Of a stretch of DNA of 64,000 bases, positions 45,191-53,694 are shown in pieces. A program made the translations under genes and the position numbers. Under the pieces are notes generated by a model. The model did not search any database, was not told the DNA's origin, and was given only the letters and a program-made list of their open reading frames with translations. How positions within the stretch are numbered: position 1 is the stretch's first letter; each line of letters begins with the position of its first letter. The DNA lies in contig NZ_CP046242.1 in the NCBI RefSeq assembly GCF_023205095.1, positions 795,001 through 859,000 on the forward strand, given 5' to 3'. Source of the stretch: Bizionia sp. M204. Its GTDB lineage: Bacteria > Bacteroidota > Bacteroidia > Flavobacteriales > Flavobacteriaceae.

Positions 45191-45364
45191 AAAAAACGCC
45201 ACCTAATTTAAGACGCATATCGTTTATTTCAAATTCCAGCCTACTTACAGAGCTCCTTCCAAATTTCCTATCCCGAAGTAGCTAGTAATAAACGTCCAAT
45301 AAATTTTTAAAATAAAACACATCGTCATTTAGAAACCTAAAGGACTTTATCGTAATTTTGCACC
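45191..45364. other. Intergenic stretch with a possible relic cassette site
   Basis: Contains CAGCCTACTTAC (45238-45249), matching the AGCCTACTTACG core of class A sites, then a degenerate CAGAGCTCCTTCC and GCTAGTAATAAACGTCC. No arms or outer stem can be defined. The right end holds the rnpB promoter. Confidence 0.35.
45353..45360 (+). promoter_or_regulatory. -7 box of rnpB
   Basis: TAATTTTG (TAnnTTTG) ends about 6 bp before the 5' end of the RNase P RNA. Confidence 0.6.
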
Positions 45365-45678
45365 CAAGTAAATCGCCTTATCGTTCCGAATATATTTCGG
45401 GGAGGAAAGTCCGAACACCAGAGTGCAAACATAGTGGCTAACAGCCACCAGCCGTGAGGTTAGGAAAAGTGCAACAGAAAGTATGTACAGGTCATGCTGT
45501 AGTGAAACCAGGTAAACTCTATGTGGTGCAATGTCATGTATACCAACGTTTGAGCGCGGCACGTGCGATTGTTGGAGGGTAGGCAGCTAGAATGTATTGG
45601 TAACAATGCATCCAGATAAATGATAAGGGCTTTTTAATTTTTAATTCAAGAGTACAGAATTCGGCTTATAGATTTACT
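45365..45678 (+). ncRNA. rnpB: RNase P RNA (bacterial class A)
   Basis: Contains the universal core GGGGAGGAAAGTCCGAACAC near 45400, the ACAGAAA and AGATAAATGATAAGG segments and the closing ACAGAATTCGGCTTATAG (45654-45670). P1 is formed by AGTAAATC (45367-45374) with GATTTACT (45670-45677). It is the catalytic RNA that removes tRNA 5' leaders. An antisense frame through it (45347-45562) is a shadow. Confidence 0.95.
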
Positions 45679-45686
45679 AACACAAA

Positions 45687-45711
45687 CAAGCTCCTTGATT
45701 TTCAAGGAGCT
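45687..45711 (+). terminator. rnpB terminator
   Basis: AAGCTCCTTGA, TTT loop, TCAAGGAGCTT, then a T-rich tail: a perfect 11-bp stem right after the RNase P RNA. Confidence 0.9.
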
Positions 45712-45750
45712 TTGCTTTTATATGCTGTTTGGTTTAGTCTGTTTTAACCA

Positions 45751-46305
45751 TTATTCTTCCTCGTCAGACGCTATTTGAAAAAAGCTAAACATATTGCCAC
45801 CATAACTTTTGGAATGGCTGTAATGTTCTAATTCGGAAAGTTTGGTGTGTTTGGAGTGTTCTACAATGAGCACACCATTGGATTCTAATAAATTGTTTTT
45901 AAATACCAAGTCTGGAATTTTGCTGAATTCTTCTAAAGGAAAATCATAAGGTGGATCGGCAAAAATGATGGTGAATGGCGTTTTGGCTTTTTCTAAATAT
46001 GTAAACACATCACTTTTAATGGTGTTTATAGTCATTTCAAAACTATCTGCTGTTTCATTTATAAATTTGATACAACCAAAATTTTCATCAACTGCTGTAA
46101 TGTGTTCCGTGCCTCGAGATGCAAATTCGTAACTGATATTTCCGGTTCCTGAAAACAAATCCAACACCGAAACGGAATCAAAATAATACAGGTTGTTTAA
46201 AATATTAAACAAGGCTTCTTTTGCCATATCAGTGGTTGGACGAACAGGTAATTTTTTAGGAGCTGTAATTCTTCGGCCTTTAAATTGACCTGATACAATG
46301 CGCAT
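45751..46305 (-). CDS. rsmD: 16S rRNA m2G966 methyltransferase
   Basis: 184 residues. MRIVSGQFKGRRITAPKKLPVRPTTDMAKEALFNIL at the start is the family signature; SAM motif LDLFSGTGNISYEFASRG and catalytic ADPPYDFPL follow. It methylates G966 of 16S rRNA. Its start shares one base with the upstream DUF3822 gene, so the two are coupled. Confidence 0.95.
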   Translation of the reverse strand: MRIVSGQFKGRRITAPKKLPVRPTTDMAKEALFNILNNLYYFDSVSVLDLFSGTGNISYEFASRGTEHITAVDENFGCIKFINETADSFEMTINTIKSDVFTYLEKAKTPFTIIFADPPYDFPLEEFSKIPDLVFKNNLLESNGVLIVEHSKHTKLSELEHYSHSKSYGGNMFSFFQIASDEEE

Positions 46306-47126
46306 TATAAACTGTGTATTAATGTGAAAAAAGCATGATTGCTTTTCGGTTTTTCTAAATATTTAAACGTGTCGTTGCGCTTGGCAAAGCGAATATGCCT
46401 AATGTATTTGTAAGCAATACTATGCAACTCATCATTATCTGTAACCTTGCCTAAAAACAGGAGAATGAAGCTGTCTGGATTGAGTTGTAATTGCTCGGCT
46501 GTAAATAGAACATAATAAATAAAATCTTCCTTGGTAGCGTATTCAAAACTATTGTAGAGTAGGAGCTTGCCTTGTTTTACTACTACAATTTCAAAATGTG
46601 TATTCTGAACATGCACATACATTTTGGTATCTGTTTCTGCTTGTTCTTGTTCTAAAATTTGTTGGATTAAAACGGTGGAAAAATGTTTATATGAAAACGC
46701 ACCAAACTGCTCATAAATATAATTGTTGATATTTACATAAGGCACGTAAACATTAACACTATTATTCCGGTCTATTTTATCAAAACTAATGAAATCCGAT
46801 CGTAATATTTTAGAATTGAATTTTAAATAATCGGCCAAATTTTCCTCTTGAAACAGTTCGTCTGGAACCAAGGTTGCTAATTCATTTTCATGAATAACCT
46901 GAATATCATTAAATGCGGTTTGAAGGGCCTTTTCGGTTTCAAAAGCGTCAATTAATAAATCGAGGATTTTATAAGGCGTTTCGCGTTTCTCGGTAGATAT
47001 TTCTTTTAGAAATACAACGGTATTGCTTTCTGTATTCAAAACACAAAAAGAAAGTCCATTCAAACTAATTTGAATGGACAAGTTCTTATTACTTATAATA
47101 TGTTTGTTATTACTCGTTAGCGCCAT
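46305..47126 (-). CDS. DUF3822 family protein
   Basis: 273 residues. IQISLNGLSFCVLNTE at the start, VYVPYVNINNYIYEQFGAF and HVQNTHFEIVVVKQGKLLLYN in the middle: an actin-like ASKHA duplicate fold characteristic of DUF3822, usually found upstream of rsmD in Bacteroidota. Function unknown, perhaps linked to cell division or ribosome assembly through its partner. Its start overlaps the upstream gene by 17 bp. Confidence 0.85.
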   Translation of the reverse strand: MALTSNNKHIISNKNLSIQISLNGLSFCVLNTESNTVVFLKEISTEKRETPYKILDLLIDAFETEKALQTAFNDIQVIHENELATLVPDELFQEENLADYLKFNSKILRSDFISFDKIDRNNSVNVYVPYVNINNYIYEQFGAFSYKHFSTVLIQQILEQEQAETDTKMYVHVQNTHFEIVVVKQGKLLLYNSFEYATKEDFIYYVLFTAEQLQLNPDSFILLFLGKVTDNDELHSIAYKYIRHIRFAKRNDTFKYLEKPKSNHAFFTLIHSL

Positions 47127-47850
47127 AAGTTTTTGGCCAGTTACCGTTTGTTTTAACTTCTGTCATAGATCCAACACGAATAGCATCACCATTCACAGCA
47201 TCAACCGAGATAACTTCGTTTTCTTGAAGAATTAAATCACGATCTTGGTCATCTAAAACTACTGCTTTTTTAACAAACGCTTCAAATACTGGAATTTTAA
47301 CATCGTCAGTTTCTAAAAATCCGGCGTTCATTTCAAATTTTACACCTTCTTTTCCTACAGGAACATTCATCATGTCTTTGTAACGTGTAGAATTTCCAAA
47401 TAGCGAATCTCTAACTGGCACAAAGTTTAAGGTATCAATTATAGTACTATCTTTCATTGTTTCCACACCACCATAACGTTTTGTCATGGCCACATCTAAA
47501 ACTAAAGTATCACGACGTTGTGTAATGGTATATTTAGCCGAGTCAATAAATTTTAATAAGTTATCAAAATTAGGCGCAAAAACACCAGTTACTTGTCTAT
47601 GAGCTAACTGTGCATCACGAATATCAATTAAACGCTCAATAACTTGTGCGTATCGCTTATCTTTTTCTTTGTTGAATTGGATAGGTTTGTAAACAGACAT
47701 AAATGTTTGATACCCTAAAAAGCCAATAAGAACCCAAAGTAATACAATTAGTACAGGTTTAAATTTTGACGGTATAAATTTATCTACAAGCCAAACTAAA
47801 CCAATGGTTAGAAGGATTACCGCAACTACAATTAGAATTATTGTTAACAT
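47110..47850 (-). CDS. Membrane-anchored protein of unknown function
   Basis: 246 residues. Two membrane helices at the N-terminus (LTIILIVVAVILLTIGLVWL and PVLIVLLWVLIGFLGYQTF), then a soluble part of about 190 residues with repeated DTLVLDVA/DSTIIDTLNFVPVRDSLF segments that resemble a small beta domain. No family recognised. First gene of a leftward trio with DUF3822 and rsmD, with overlapping ends. Confidence 0.75.
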   Translation of the reverse strand: MLTIILIVVAVILLTIGLVWLVDKFIPSKFKPVLIVLLWVLIGFLGYQTFMSVYKPIQFNKEKDKRYAQVIERLIDIRDAQLAHRQVTGVFAPNFDNLLKFIDSAKYTITQRRDTLVLDVAMTKRYGGVETMKDSTIIDTLNFVPVRDSLFGNSTRYKDMMNVPVGKEGVKFEMNAGFLETDDVKIPVFEAFVKKAVVLDDQDRDLILQENEVISVDAVNGDAIRVGSMTEVKTNGNWPKTYGANE

Positions 47851-47935
47851 AGTTTTTAATTAAATGAATTAAGGTTGTACGCAAATCTACAATTTTTTTT
47901 TAATCGTAAAAGCCAATGAGGCTAAAAATCATTGT

Positions 47936-47943
47936 TATCTTTG
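47936..47943 (+). promoter_or_regulatory. -7 box before the RecD-like helicase gene
   Basis: TATCTTTG matches TAnnTTTG and lies 28 bp before the ATG at 47972. Confidence 0.55.
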
Positions 47944-47971
47944 TCTTAAATTTTAAAAACCCACTGTATTA

Positions 47972-49396
47972 ATGAATTCTAACGAATTTTATTCGCTTGT
48001 AAAACAACAGTTTCCCTTTCAACCAACCCTAAAACAGGACATTGTTTTACAGCAATTATCAGAATTTATTTTTTCAGAAAAGAAAAATGACTTGTATCTG
48101 CTTAAAGGATACGCCGGAACTGGAAAAACAACCATTATTGGTACGGTTGTGTCCAATTTATGGAAGGCTAAAAAAAGTGCCGTATTGTTGGCACCAACGG
48201 GTCGTGCGGCCAAAGTTATCTCCAATTATTCCAAGAAAGAAGCGTTTACCATTCATAAAAAGATTTATTTCCCTAAAAAAGAAAAAGGAGGAGGCGTAAA
48301 ATTTGTCATGCAACCCAATAAGCATAAAAACACCATCTTTATTGTGGATGAAGCCTCCATGATTCCTGATGCGCCAAGCGATTCAAAATTTTCCGGCGCC
48401 AGTTCCTTATTAGATGATTTAATGAGTTATGTATACTCTGGTCATCACTGTAAATTATTGCTTATTGGAGATACAGCCCAATTACCACCAGTAAAACTGG
48501 AATTAAGTCCCGCTTTGGATGCAAATATTTTGGAGCTAACCTATAATAAAACGGTGACTAAAATGGAATTGGATGAAGTCATGCGTCAAGAACAAGATTC
48601 TGGTATCTTGGTAAATGCTACAAGTCTGCGTGAAATGATGGACGAGTCCTTTTTAGAGAGCTTTCAATTTGATTTAAGAGGATTTAAAGATATTGTTAGG
48701 CTTACGGATGGTCAGGAAATTATGGATGCCATTAACGATTCGTATAGCGAAATGGGAAATGAGGAAACGGCATTTATTGTAAGAAGTAATAAGCGTGCAA
48801 ATTTGTATAATGAACAAATTAGGAATCGGATACTTTTTAATGAGAATGAATTATCGGCAGGTGATTTCTTAATGGTTGTTAAAAATAATTACTATTGGGT
48901 AAAACCAAATTCCGATGCGGGTTTTATTGCCAATGGTGATATTATTGAAATTTTAGAGATTTTTAGAATCATCGATTTATATGGTTTTCGCTTTGCGGAA
49001 GTAAAAATCCGTATGGTAGATTATCCGCGAATGACACCTTTTGAAACCGTTTTAATGCTAGACACCATTTCTGCAGAAACACCATCATTGCCATATGAAG
49101 ATTCTAACCGTTTGTATCAAGAAGTGATGAAAGATTATGAGCATGAAACCAGTGGTTATAAAAAGTTTTTAGGCGTTAAGAACAACAAGTATTTCAATGC
49201 CTTACAAGTTAAGTTTTCCTATGCTATTACCTGTCATAAATCGCAAGGTGGTCAGTGGAGCACGGTTTTCGTGGAGCAACCGTATTTACCAGATGGCATA
49301 ACGCTAGATTACTTACGTTGGTTATACACAGCTATTACCAGAGCTAAAGAAAAGTTGTATCTTATTGGTTTTAAAGATGAATTTTTTCAAGAATAA
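47972..49396 (+). CDS. RecD-like ATP-dependent DNA helicase
   Basis: 474 residues, SF1B helicase. Walker A GYAGTGKTTIIGT (residues 46-58), IVDEASMI (Walker B), LIGDTAQLPPVK (motif III), YAITCHKSQGGQWSTVFVE (motif V) and LYTAITRAKEKLYLIG (motif VI). It lacks the long N-terminal part of RecD2. It unwinds DNA 5' to 3' in family members. Followed by DUF4126 after 11 bp. Confidence 0.9.
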   Translation: MNSNEFYSLVKQQFPFQPTLKQDIVLQQLSEFIFSEKKNDLYLLKGYAGTGKTTIIGTVVSNLWKAKKSAVLLAPTGRAAKVISNYSKKEAFTIHKKIYFPKKEKGGGVKFVMQPNKHKNTIFIVDEASMIPDAPSDSKFSGASSLLDDLMSYVYSGHHCKLLLIGDTAQLPPVKLELSPALDANILELTYNKTVTKMELDEVMRQEQDSGILVNATSLREMMDESFLESFQFDLRGFKDIVRLTDGQEIMDAINDSYSEMGNEETAFIVRSNKRANLYNEQIRNRILFNENELSAGDFLMVVKNNYYWVKPNSDAGFIANGDIIEILEIFRIIDLYGFRFAEVKIRMVDYPRMTPFETVLMLDTISAETPSLPYEDSNRLYQEVMKDYEHETSGYKKFLGVKNNKYFNALQVKFSYAITCHKSQGGQWSTVFVEQPYLPDGITLDYLRWLYTAITRAKEKLYLIGFKDEFFQE

Positions 49397-49407
49397 AACG
49401 GTACGCC

Positions 49408-49974
49408 ATGACATTAGAAACCATATTAAGCATATTTTTGGGTATCGGATTAGCCGCGTCGGTTGGGTTTCGGGTTTTTGTGCCTTTATTTGCTTTAAGT
49501 TTGTCGGCGTATTTTAATGTTTTAGAACTAAACAGCTCCTGGCTGTGGTTAGGCAGTTTAACGGCTGTTATTACCTTTGGTGTGGCCACATTGTTTGAAA
49601 TATTTGCCTACTACATTCCATTCTTGGATAACTTATTGGATACCATAGCCATTCCTTTAGCAGCCATTGCCGGAACAGCCATTGTGGTTTCTACCACTAT
49701 AGATTTAAATCCTGTTGTAACCTGGTCATTAGCCATTATTGCAGGCGGTGGGTCAGCAACAGCTATTGCTAGTACGTCTAGCGCAACACGATTAGCCTCC
49801 ACAGCAACTTCGGCAGGTTTTGCTAATCCTATCGTTTCTACTATTGAAACCGTTATGGCCGTTTTTATGACAATCATTTCTCTTGTATTGCCGGTATTAG
49901 CGTTAATTTTAGTCCTTGTTATTTTAGGTCTATCATTCAAAATTTTTAAAAAGTTTAGGACCTCTAAACCCTGA
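49408..49974 (+). CDS. DUF4126 membrane protein
   Basis: 188 residues. Five or so hydrophobic segments, starting IFLGIGLAASVGFRVFVPLFALSL, and a glycine/alanine/serine-rich middle IAGGGSATAIASTSSATRLAST, ending IISLVLPVLALILVLVILGL with a basic tail. These traits define DUF4126, whose function is unknown. It lies close after the helicase gene and probably shares its message. Confidence 0.85.
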   Translation: MTLETILSIFLGIGLAASVGFRVFVPLFALSLSAYFNVLELNSSWLWLGSLTAVITFGVATLFEIFAYYIPFLDNLLDTIAIPLAAIAGTAIVVSTTIDLNPVVTWSLAIIAGGGSATAIASTSSATRLASTATSAGFANPIVSTIETVMAVFMTIISLVLPVLALILVLVILGLSFKIFKKFRTSKP

Positions 49975-49992
49975 AATCAGGTTAAAATATCC

Positions 49993-50000
49993 TATTTTTG
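49993..50000 (+). promoter_or_regulatory. -7 box before kdsB
   Basis: TATTTTTG. Between it and the ATG at 50112 is a hairpin CATGCT-9 nt-AGCATG (50034-50054), so a 5' leader with a small structure is likely. Confidence 0.45.
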
Positions 50001-50111
50001 AAACTATTAATTACTATTTTAATATGAAGCTACCATGCTGAAAGTTTTAGCATGCCAAGAAATGATTATTAATGATCTGCTTGGTTCATATTTAAGTTAT
50101 AAAAAGAACAC

Positions 50112-50843
50112 ATGAAAATAATTTCCATGATTCCTGCACGTTACAAAGCTTCCCGATTTCCAGGTAAGCTCATGCAAGATTTAGCAGGCAAAACGGTGAT
50201 TTTACGAACCTACGAAGCCACCGTTAATACCCAATTATTTGATGACGTTTTTGTGGTTACGGATAGTGAAATTATTTATAATGAAATTGTAAATAATGGC
50301 GGAAAAGCTATTATGAGCAAAAAAGAACACGAATGTGGAAGCGACAGAATTGCCGAAGCTATCGAGTTTATGGACGATGTAGATATTGTGGTTAATGTGC
50401 AAGGTGATGAGCCTTTTACCGAAGTCGCTTCGCTTAAAAAACTAATTGCTGTCTTTAACGATGATCCACTAAAAGAAATTGATTTAGCATCTTTAATGGT
50501 TCATATTCATGAATGGGAGGAGATTACTAACCCCAATACCGTTAAAGTTATTGTTGATAATAATAATTTTGCTTTATACTTTTCTAGAAGCCCCATTCCG
50601 TTTCCAAGAGGCAAGGATGTAGCCGTTAAATACTACAAACATAAAGGAGTGTATGCGTTTAGGCGTCAAGCACTTTTAGATTTTTACCGTTTACCCATGT
50701 TGCCGTTGGAAGCGTCTGAAAAAATTGAGTGCATCCGATATTTAGAATATAGTAAAAAAATAAAAATGGTAGAAACCGATGTTCAAGGTGTTGAAATTGA
50801 TACACCTGAAGATTTGGAATTAGCCAACAAGCTGTGGAAATAA
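50112..50843 (+). CDS. kdsB: 3-deoxy-manno-octulosonate (Kdo) cytidylyltransferase
   Basis: 243 residues. [19 protein letters not shown] is the nucleotide-binding signature, with [20 protein letters not shown] and [11 protein letters not shown] as CTP/metal and Kdo contacts. It activates Kdo as CMP-Kdo for lipid A-core synthesis. The next gene, a HAD hydrolase, overlaps it by 10 bp, and a KdnB-like dehydrogenase follows; see the cluster finding. Confidence 0.95.
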   Translation: MKIISMIPARYKASRFPGKLMQDLAGKTVILRTYEATVNTQLFDDVFVVTDSEIIYNEIVNNGGKAIMSKKEHECGSDRIAEAIEFMDDVDIVVNVQGDEPFTEVASLKKLIAVFNDDPLKEIDLASLMVHIHEWEEITNPNTVKVIVDNNNFALYFSRSPIPFPRGKDVAVKYYKHKGVYAFRRQALLDFYRLPMLPLEASEKIECIRYLEYSKKIKMVETDVQGVEIDTPEDLELANKLWK

Positions 50844-51538
50844 ATTATAATAACATACACGTAATAGGCTTTGATGCGGATGATACGCTTTGGGTTAATG
50901 AAACCTATTTTCGGGATGCCGAAGTAGCCTTTGGAAAACTATTATCGCCTTATGAAACCTTAAATAAAATAGACCAAGAACTATGTAAAGCGCATATAAG
51001 AAATTTGCCGCTTTATGGGTATGGTATTAAAGGTTTTGTATTGTCCATGGTAGAAACAGCTATTGAATTATCTAACAATAATGTATCGGCTAAAACCACC
51101 CAAGCTATTTTGGATATAGGAAAAGATATGCTGGAGAAACCTATTGAATTGTTGGATGGTGTTGAGAATGTATTAAAAGAATTATCAAAAAAATACAAAT
51201 TAATTCTAGCTACCAAAGGTGATTTATTAGACCAAGAGCGAAAATTAGAAAAATCAGGTTTGCTAGATTATTTTCACCATATTGAAGTATTAAGTGATAA
51301 AAAAGAAGCCAATTATTCCAGGCTTTTAAACCATTTGGATATTACACCATCCCAGTTTTTAATGATAGGAAATTCATTAAGGTCGGATATATTGCCCTTG
51401 GTAAATTTAAAAGCACATGCTATTCATGTGCCTTTTCATACCACGTGGATTCATGAGCAAGTTACCGAGAATGAAACGAACGGAAAAGCTTATAAAACAG
51501 TTAAAAGTTTGAATGAATTACTGGAATTGTTGCAATAG
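50834..51538 (+). CDS. HAD-family hydrolase
   Basis: 234 residues from a GTG at 50834 that overlaps the kdsB stop. HAD motif I is [15 protein letters not shown] (Asp, DxD), motif [10 protein letters not shown], motif III Lys in [11 protein letters not shown], motif [15 protein letters not shown] helical cap lies between. The substrate is unknown; by position it could be a Kdo-8-phosphate-type phosphatase, but the family is too broad to decide. Confidence 0.8.
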   Translation: MEINYNNIHVIGFDADDTLWVNETYFRDAEVAFGKLLSPYETLNKIDQELCKAHIRNLPLYGYGIKGFVLSMVETAIELSNNNVSAKTTQAILDIGKDMLEKPIELLDGVENVLKELSKKYKLILATKGDLLDQERKLEKSGLLDYFHHIEVLSDKKEANYSRLLNHLDITPSQFLMIGNSLRSDILPLVNLKAHAIHVPFHTTWIHEQVTENETNGKAYKTVKSLNELLELLQ

Positions 51539-51667
51539 TGTCTGTGGATTTCAATAATTATAGCGATATTTATCAATTGAAATTTATAGCAGAATAAATA
51601 AGGAAAGATTAATTAAACAGTGCGTCAAATAAGTCCCTTTTGATAAGCTGTTTCAGAACAATATTAC

Positions 51668-52750
51668 ATGAGTTACAAGAATTACCCAATGGTGTCTCGA
51701 GTTGTTTTTGGTCGAGGAAGTTTTAGTCAGTTAGAGGATATCATTGCACCCAAGCGATTAAGTGTTTCCGCACCATTTATTTTTTTAGTTGATGATGTTT
51801 TTGAGAAAAAAGCAACGCTATCAGGACGTATTCCATTAGCTTATGATGATCGCGTTATTTTTATTTCTGCTGAAGAAGAACCTAAAACCACGCAAGTAGA
51901 TGCCTTGGTTGAAGAAATTATACTTACCTGTAAACAACGTCCTTCAGGAATTATTGGTATTGGTGGCGGAACCGTTATGGATATGGCTAAAGCTGTTGCG
52001 ATTATGATTACAAATGAGGGAGAATCCAAAGATTATCAAGGTTGGGATTTGGTTAAAAATCCGGCCATTTACCACGTAGGTATTCCTACTATTTCCGGAA
52101 CAGGTGCCGAAGTTTCTAGAACAACCATTTTAACAGGACCTGTTAGAAAATTAGGAATCAATAGTGATTATACACCTTTTGATCAAGTTATTCTGGATCC
52201 AGAATTAACCAAAGGCGTACCTAAAGACCAATGGTTTTATACAGGAATGGACTGTTATGTACACTGTATAGAATCCCTAAAAGGAACCTATTTAAATGCC
52301 TTTAGCGAAAGTTATGGCGAAAAGGCATTAGAGCTTTGTATAGAAATTTTTCTAGAAGATACATTGGACGAAAAAGAGGCTGCTGATAAATTAATGATGG
52401 CTTCCTGGCATGGCGGCATGAGTATTGCCTATTCACAAGTTGGTGTGGCCCATGCTATGAGTTATGGTTTAGGTTATTTGCTAGGGGTTAAACACGGTGT
52501 TGGAAATTGTATTGTTTTTGAACATTTAGAAGAATACTACCCAGAAGGTGTTGCCATGTATAAAAAAATGCGCGCTAAACACAACATAACCATTCCTCAA
52601 GGAATTTGTGCAAATTTAACAGATGAACAGTTTAATATAATGATTGATGTTGCTTTAAGTTTAGAGCCGTTATGGGAAAACGCCATTGGTAAAAACTGGC
52701 AAAAAGTAATGACCCGCGAAAAATTAAGAGACCTATATTCTAAAATGTAA
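51668..52750 (+). CDS. Iron-containing dehydrogenase, KdnB-like
   Basis: 360 residues, iron-dependent alcohol dehydrogenase fold. NAD site GIIGIGGGTVMDMAKAVAI, metal-site region with GMDCYVHCIESLKG and VGVAHAMSYGLGYLLGVKHG (His-x-x-x-His pattern). Overall look is that of KdnB, 3-deoxy-alpha-D-manno-octulosonate 8-oxidase. Closeness to kdsB supports that reading; the aminotransferase KdnA that would complete 8-amino-Kdo synthesis is not in the window. Otherwise a generic alcohol dehydrogenase. Confidence 0.72.
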   Translation: MSYKNYPMVSRVVFGRGSFSQLEDIIAPKRLSVSAPFIFLVDDVFEKKATLSGRIPLAYDDRVIFISAEEEPKTTQVDALVEEIILTCKQRPSGIIGIGGGTVMDMAKAVAIMITNEGESKDYQGWDLVKNPAIYHVGIPTISGTGAEVSRTTILTGPVRKLGINSDYTPFDQVILDPELTKGVPKDQWFYTGMDCYVHCIESLKGTYLNAFSESYGEKALELCIEIFLEDTLDEKEAADKLMMASWHGGMSIAYSQVGVAHAMSYGLGYLLGVKHGVGNCIVFEHLEEYYPEGVAMYKKMRAKHNITIPQGICANLTDEQFNIMIDVALSLEPLWENAIGKNWQKVMTREKLRDLYSKM

Positions 52751-52751
52751 T

Positions 52752-53300
52752 ATGCGCAGGTTAGCTAAATTTATTTATTTTAAAATTATAGGTTGGCGTA
52801 TTACAGGGAATGTAACGTTCTCTCAAGATACTGTAAAAAAGGCCGTTCTTATTGCTGTGCCACATACCAGTTGGCATGATTTTTATATAGGTGTGTTATT
52901 ACGGCAAGTGGCTCATGTAAAATCTAATTTCATAGCCAAAAAAGAATTATTTATAGGTCCCATAGGTTGGTATTTAAAAGCCATTGGAGGGGCACCAATA
53001 GATCGCGGAAATAAACAAAATAAGGTAGAGGCTATTGCACAATTATTTAATGAACGTGATGAGTTTCGATTAGCGCTAGCTCCCGAGGGCACGCGAAAAA
53101 AAGTAACCGAATGGCGAACTGGCTTTTACTACATTGCCAAAGCTGCCAACGTGCCGATAATCATGTTTACATTAGACTTCAAGAACAAGCAAAATAAGAT
53201 ATCCGAGCCTTTTTATCCTACAGACGATTTGGGAGCAGATTTCAAATTTATGAAAGCCTTTTTTGAAGGCGTGGAAGGGAAAGTGGCTGCGTATTCTTAA
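52752..53300 (+). CDS. 1-acylglycerol-3-phosphate acyltransferase family (PlsC-like)
   Basis: 182 residues, short form. Catalytic HTSWHD (H-x4-D) near residue 37, FIAKKELF, GGAPIDRG and APEGTRKK as acceptor-binding blocks. It probably acylates a lipid precursor at the inner membrane. It starts 1 bp after the dehydrogenase stop, so it belongs to the kdsB-HAD-KdnB operon, which is consistent with envelope lipid work. Confidence 0.85.
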   Translation: MRRLAKFIYFKIIGWRITGNVTFSQDTVKKAVLIAVPHTSWHDFYIGVLLRQVAHVKSNFIAKKELFIGPIGWYLKAIGGAPIDRGNKQNKVEAIAQLFNERDEFRLALAPEGTRKKVTEWRTGFYYIAKAANVPIIMFTLDFKNKQNKISEPFYPTDDLGADFKFMKAFFEGVEGKVAAYS

Positions 53301-53309
53301 AATAAACGC

Positions 53310-53666
53310 ATGATTTTATTTGAACATTTATTTATTGTTATAGCGAAACCTTATATTAAAATTTGGAGCAAATACGAAAATTGGTGGGTTGCTGTTAGAT
53401 ATGGAATAACCTTATTAGTGCTTTCCAACTTATTATCTTTTCTTGCTATTTTAAAAGACAAGATATTTATAAGTATTTGGGTTTTTATGTTTTTTGTTAC
53501 GATATTTTATTTGATTATTACATTTGCTAAACCAAAATTAAATGATAAAAATTATGTAAAAGAATATGAAATGATAGAATTGTGGAGAAATCTATCACTG
53601 ATATATATAGTTGGTTCCGCATTGTTCATTATTTTGATTTTTTGGATTTTTGTTGTTGGAATTTAA
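53310..53666 (+). CDS. Small membrane protein
   Basis: 118 residues, no family recognised. Hydrophobic segments near the start (RYGITLLVLSNLLSFLAIL), the middle (IFISIWVFMFFVTIFYLIIT) and the end (LIYIVGSALFIILIFWIFVV) give three helices. Very AT-rich codon use. It follows the acyltransferase by 9 bp in the same direction, then meets a leftward gene. Confidence 0.7.
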   Translation: MILFEHLFIVIAKPYIKIWSKYENWWVAVRYGITLLVLSNLLSFLAILKDKIFISIWVFMFFVTIFYLIITFAKPKLNDKNYVKEYEMIELWRNLSLIYIVGSALFIILIFWIFVVGI

Positions 53667-53694
53667 GCAATGGAGTATATTCCGATGTAAAAGA

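Noticed and set aside
45347-45562. Minus-strand frame as a protein gene
   Set aside because: It is antisense to the RNase P RNA, whose conserved core and P1 pairing are clear.
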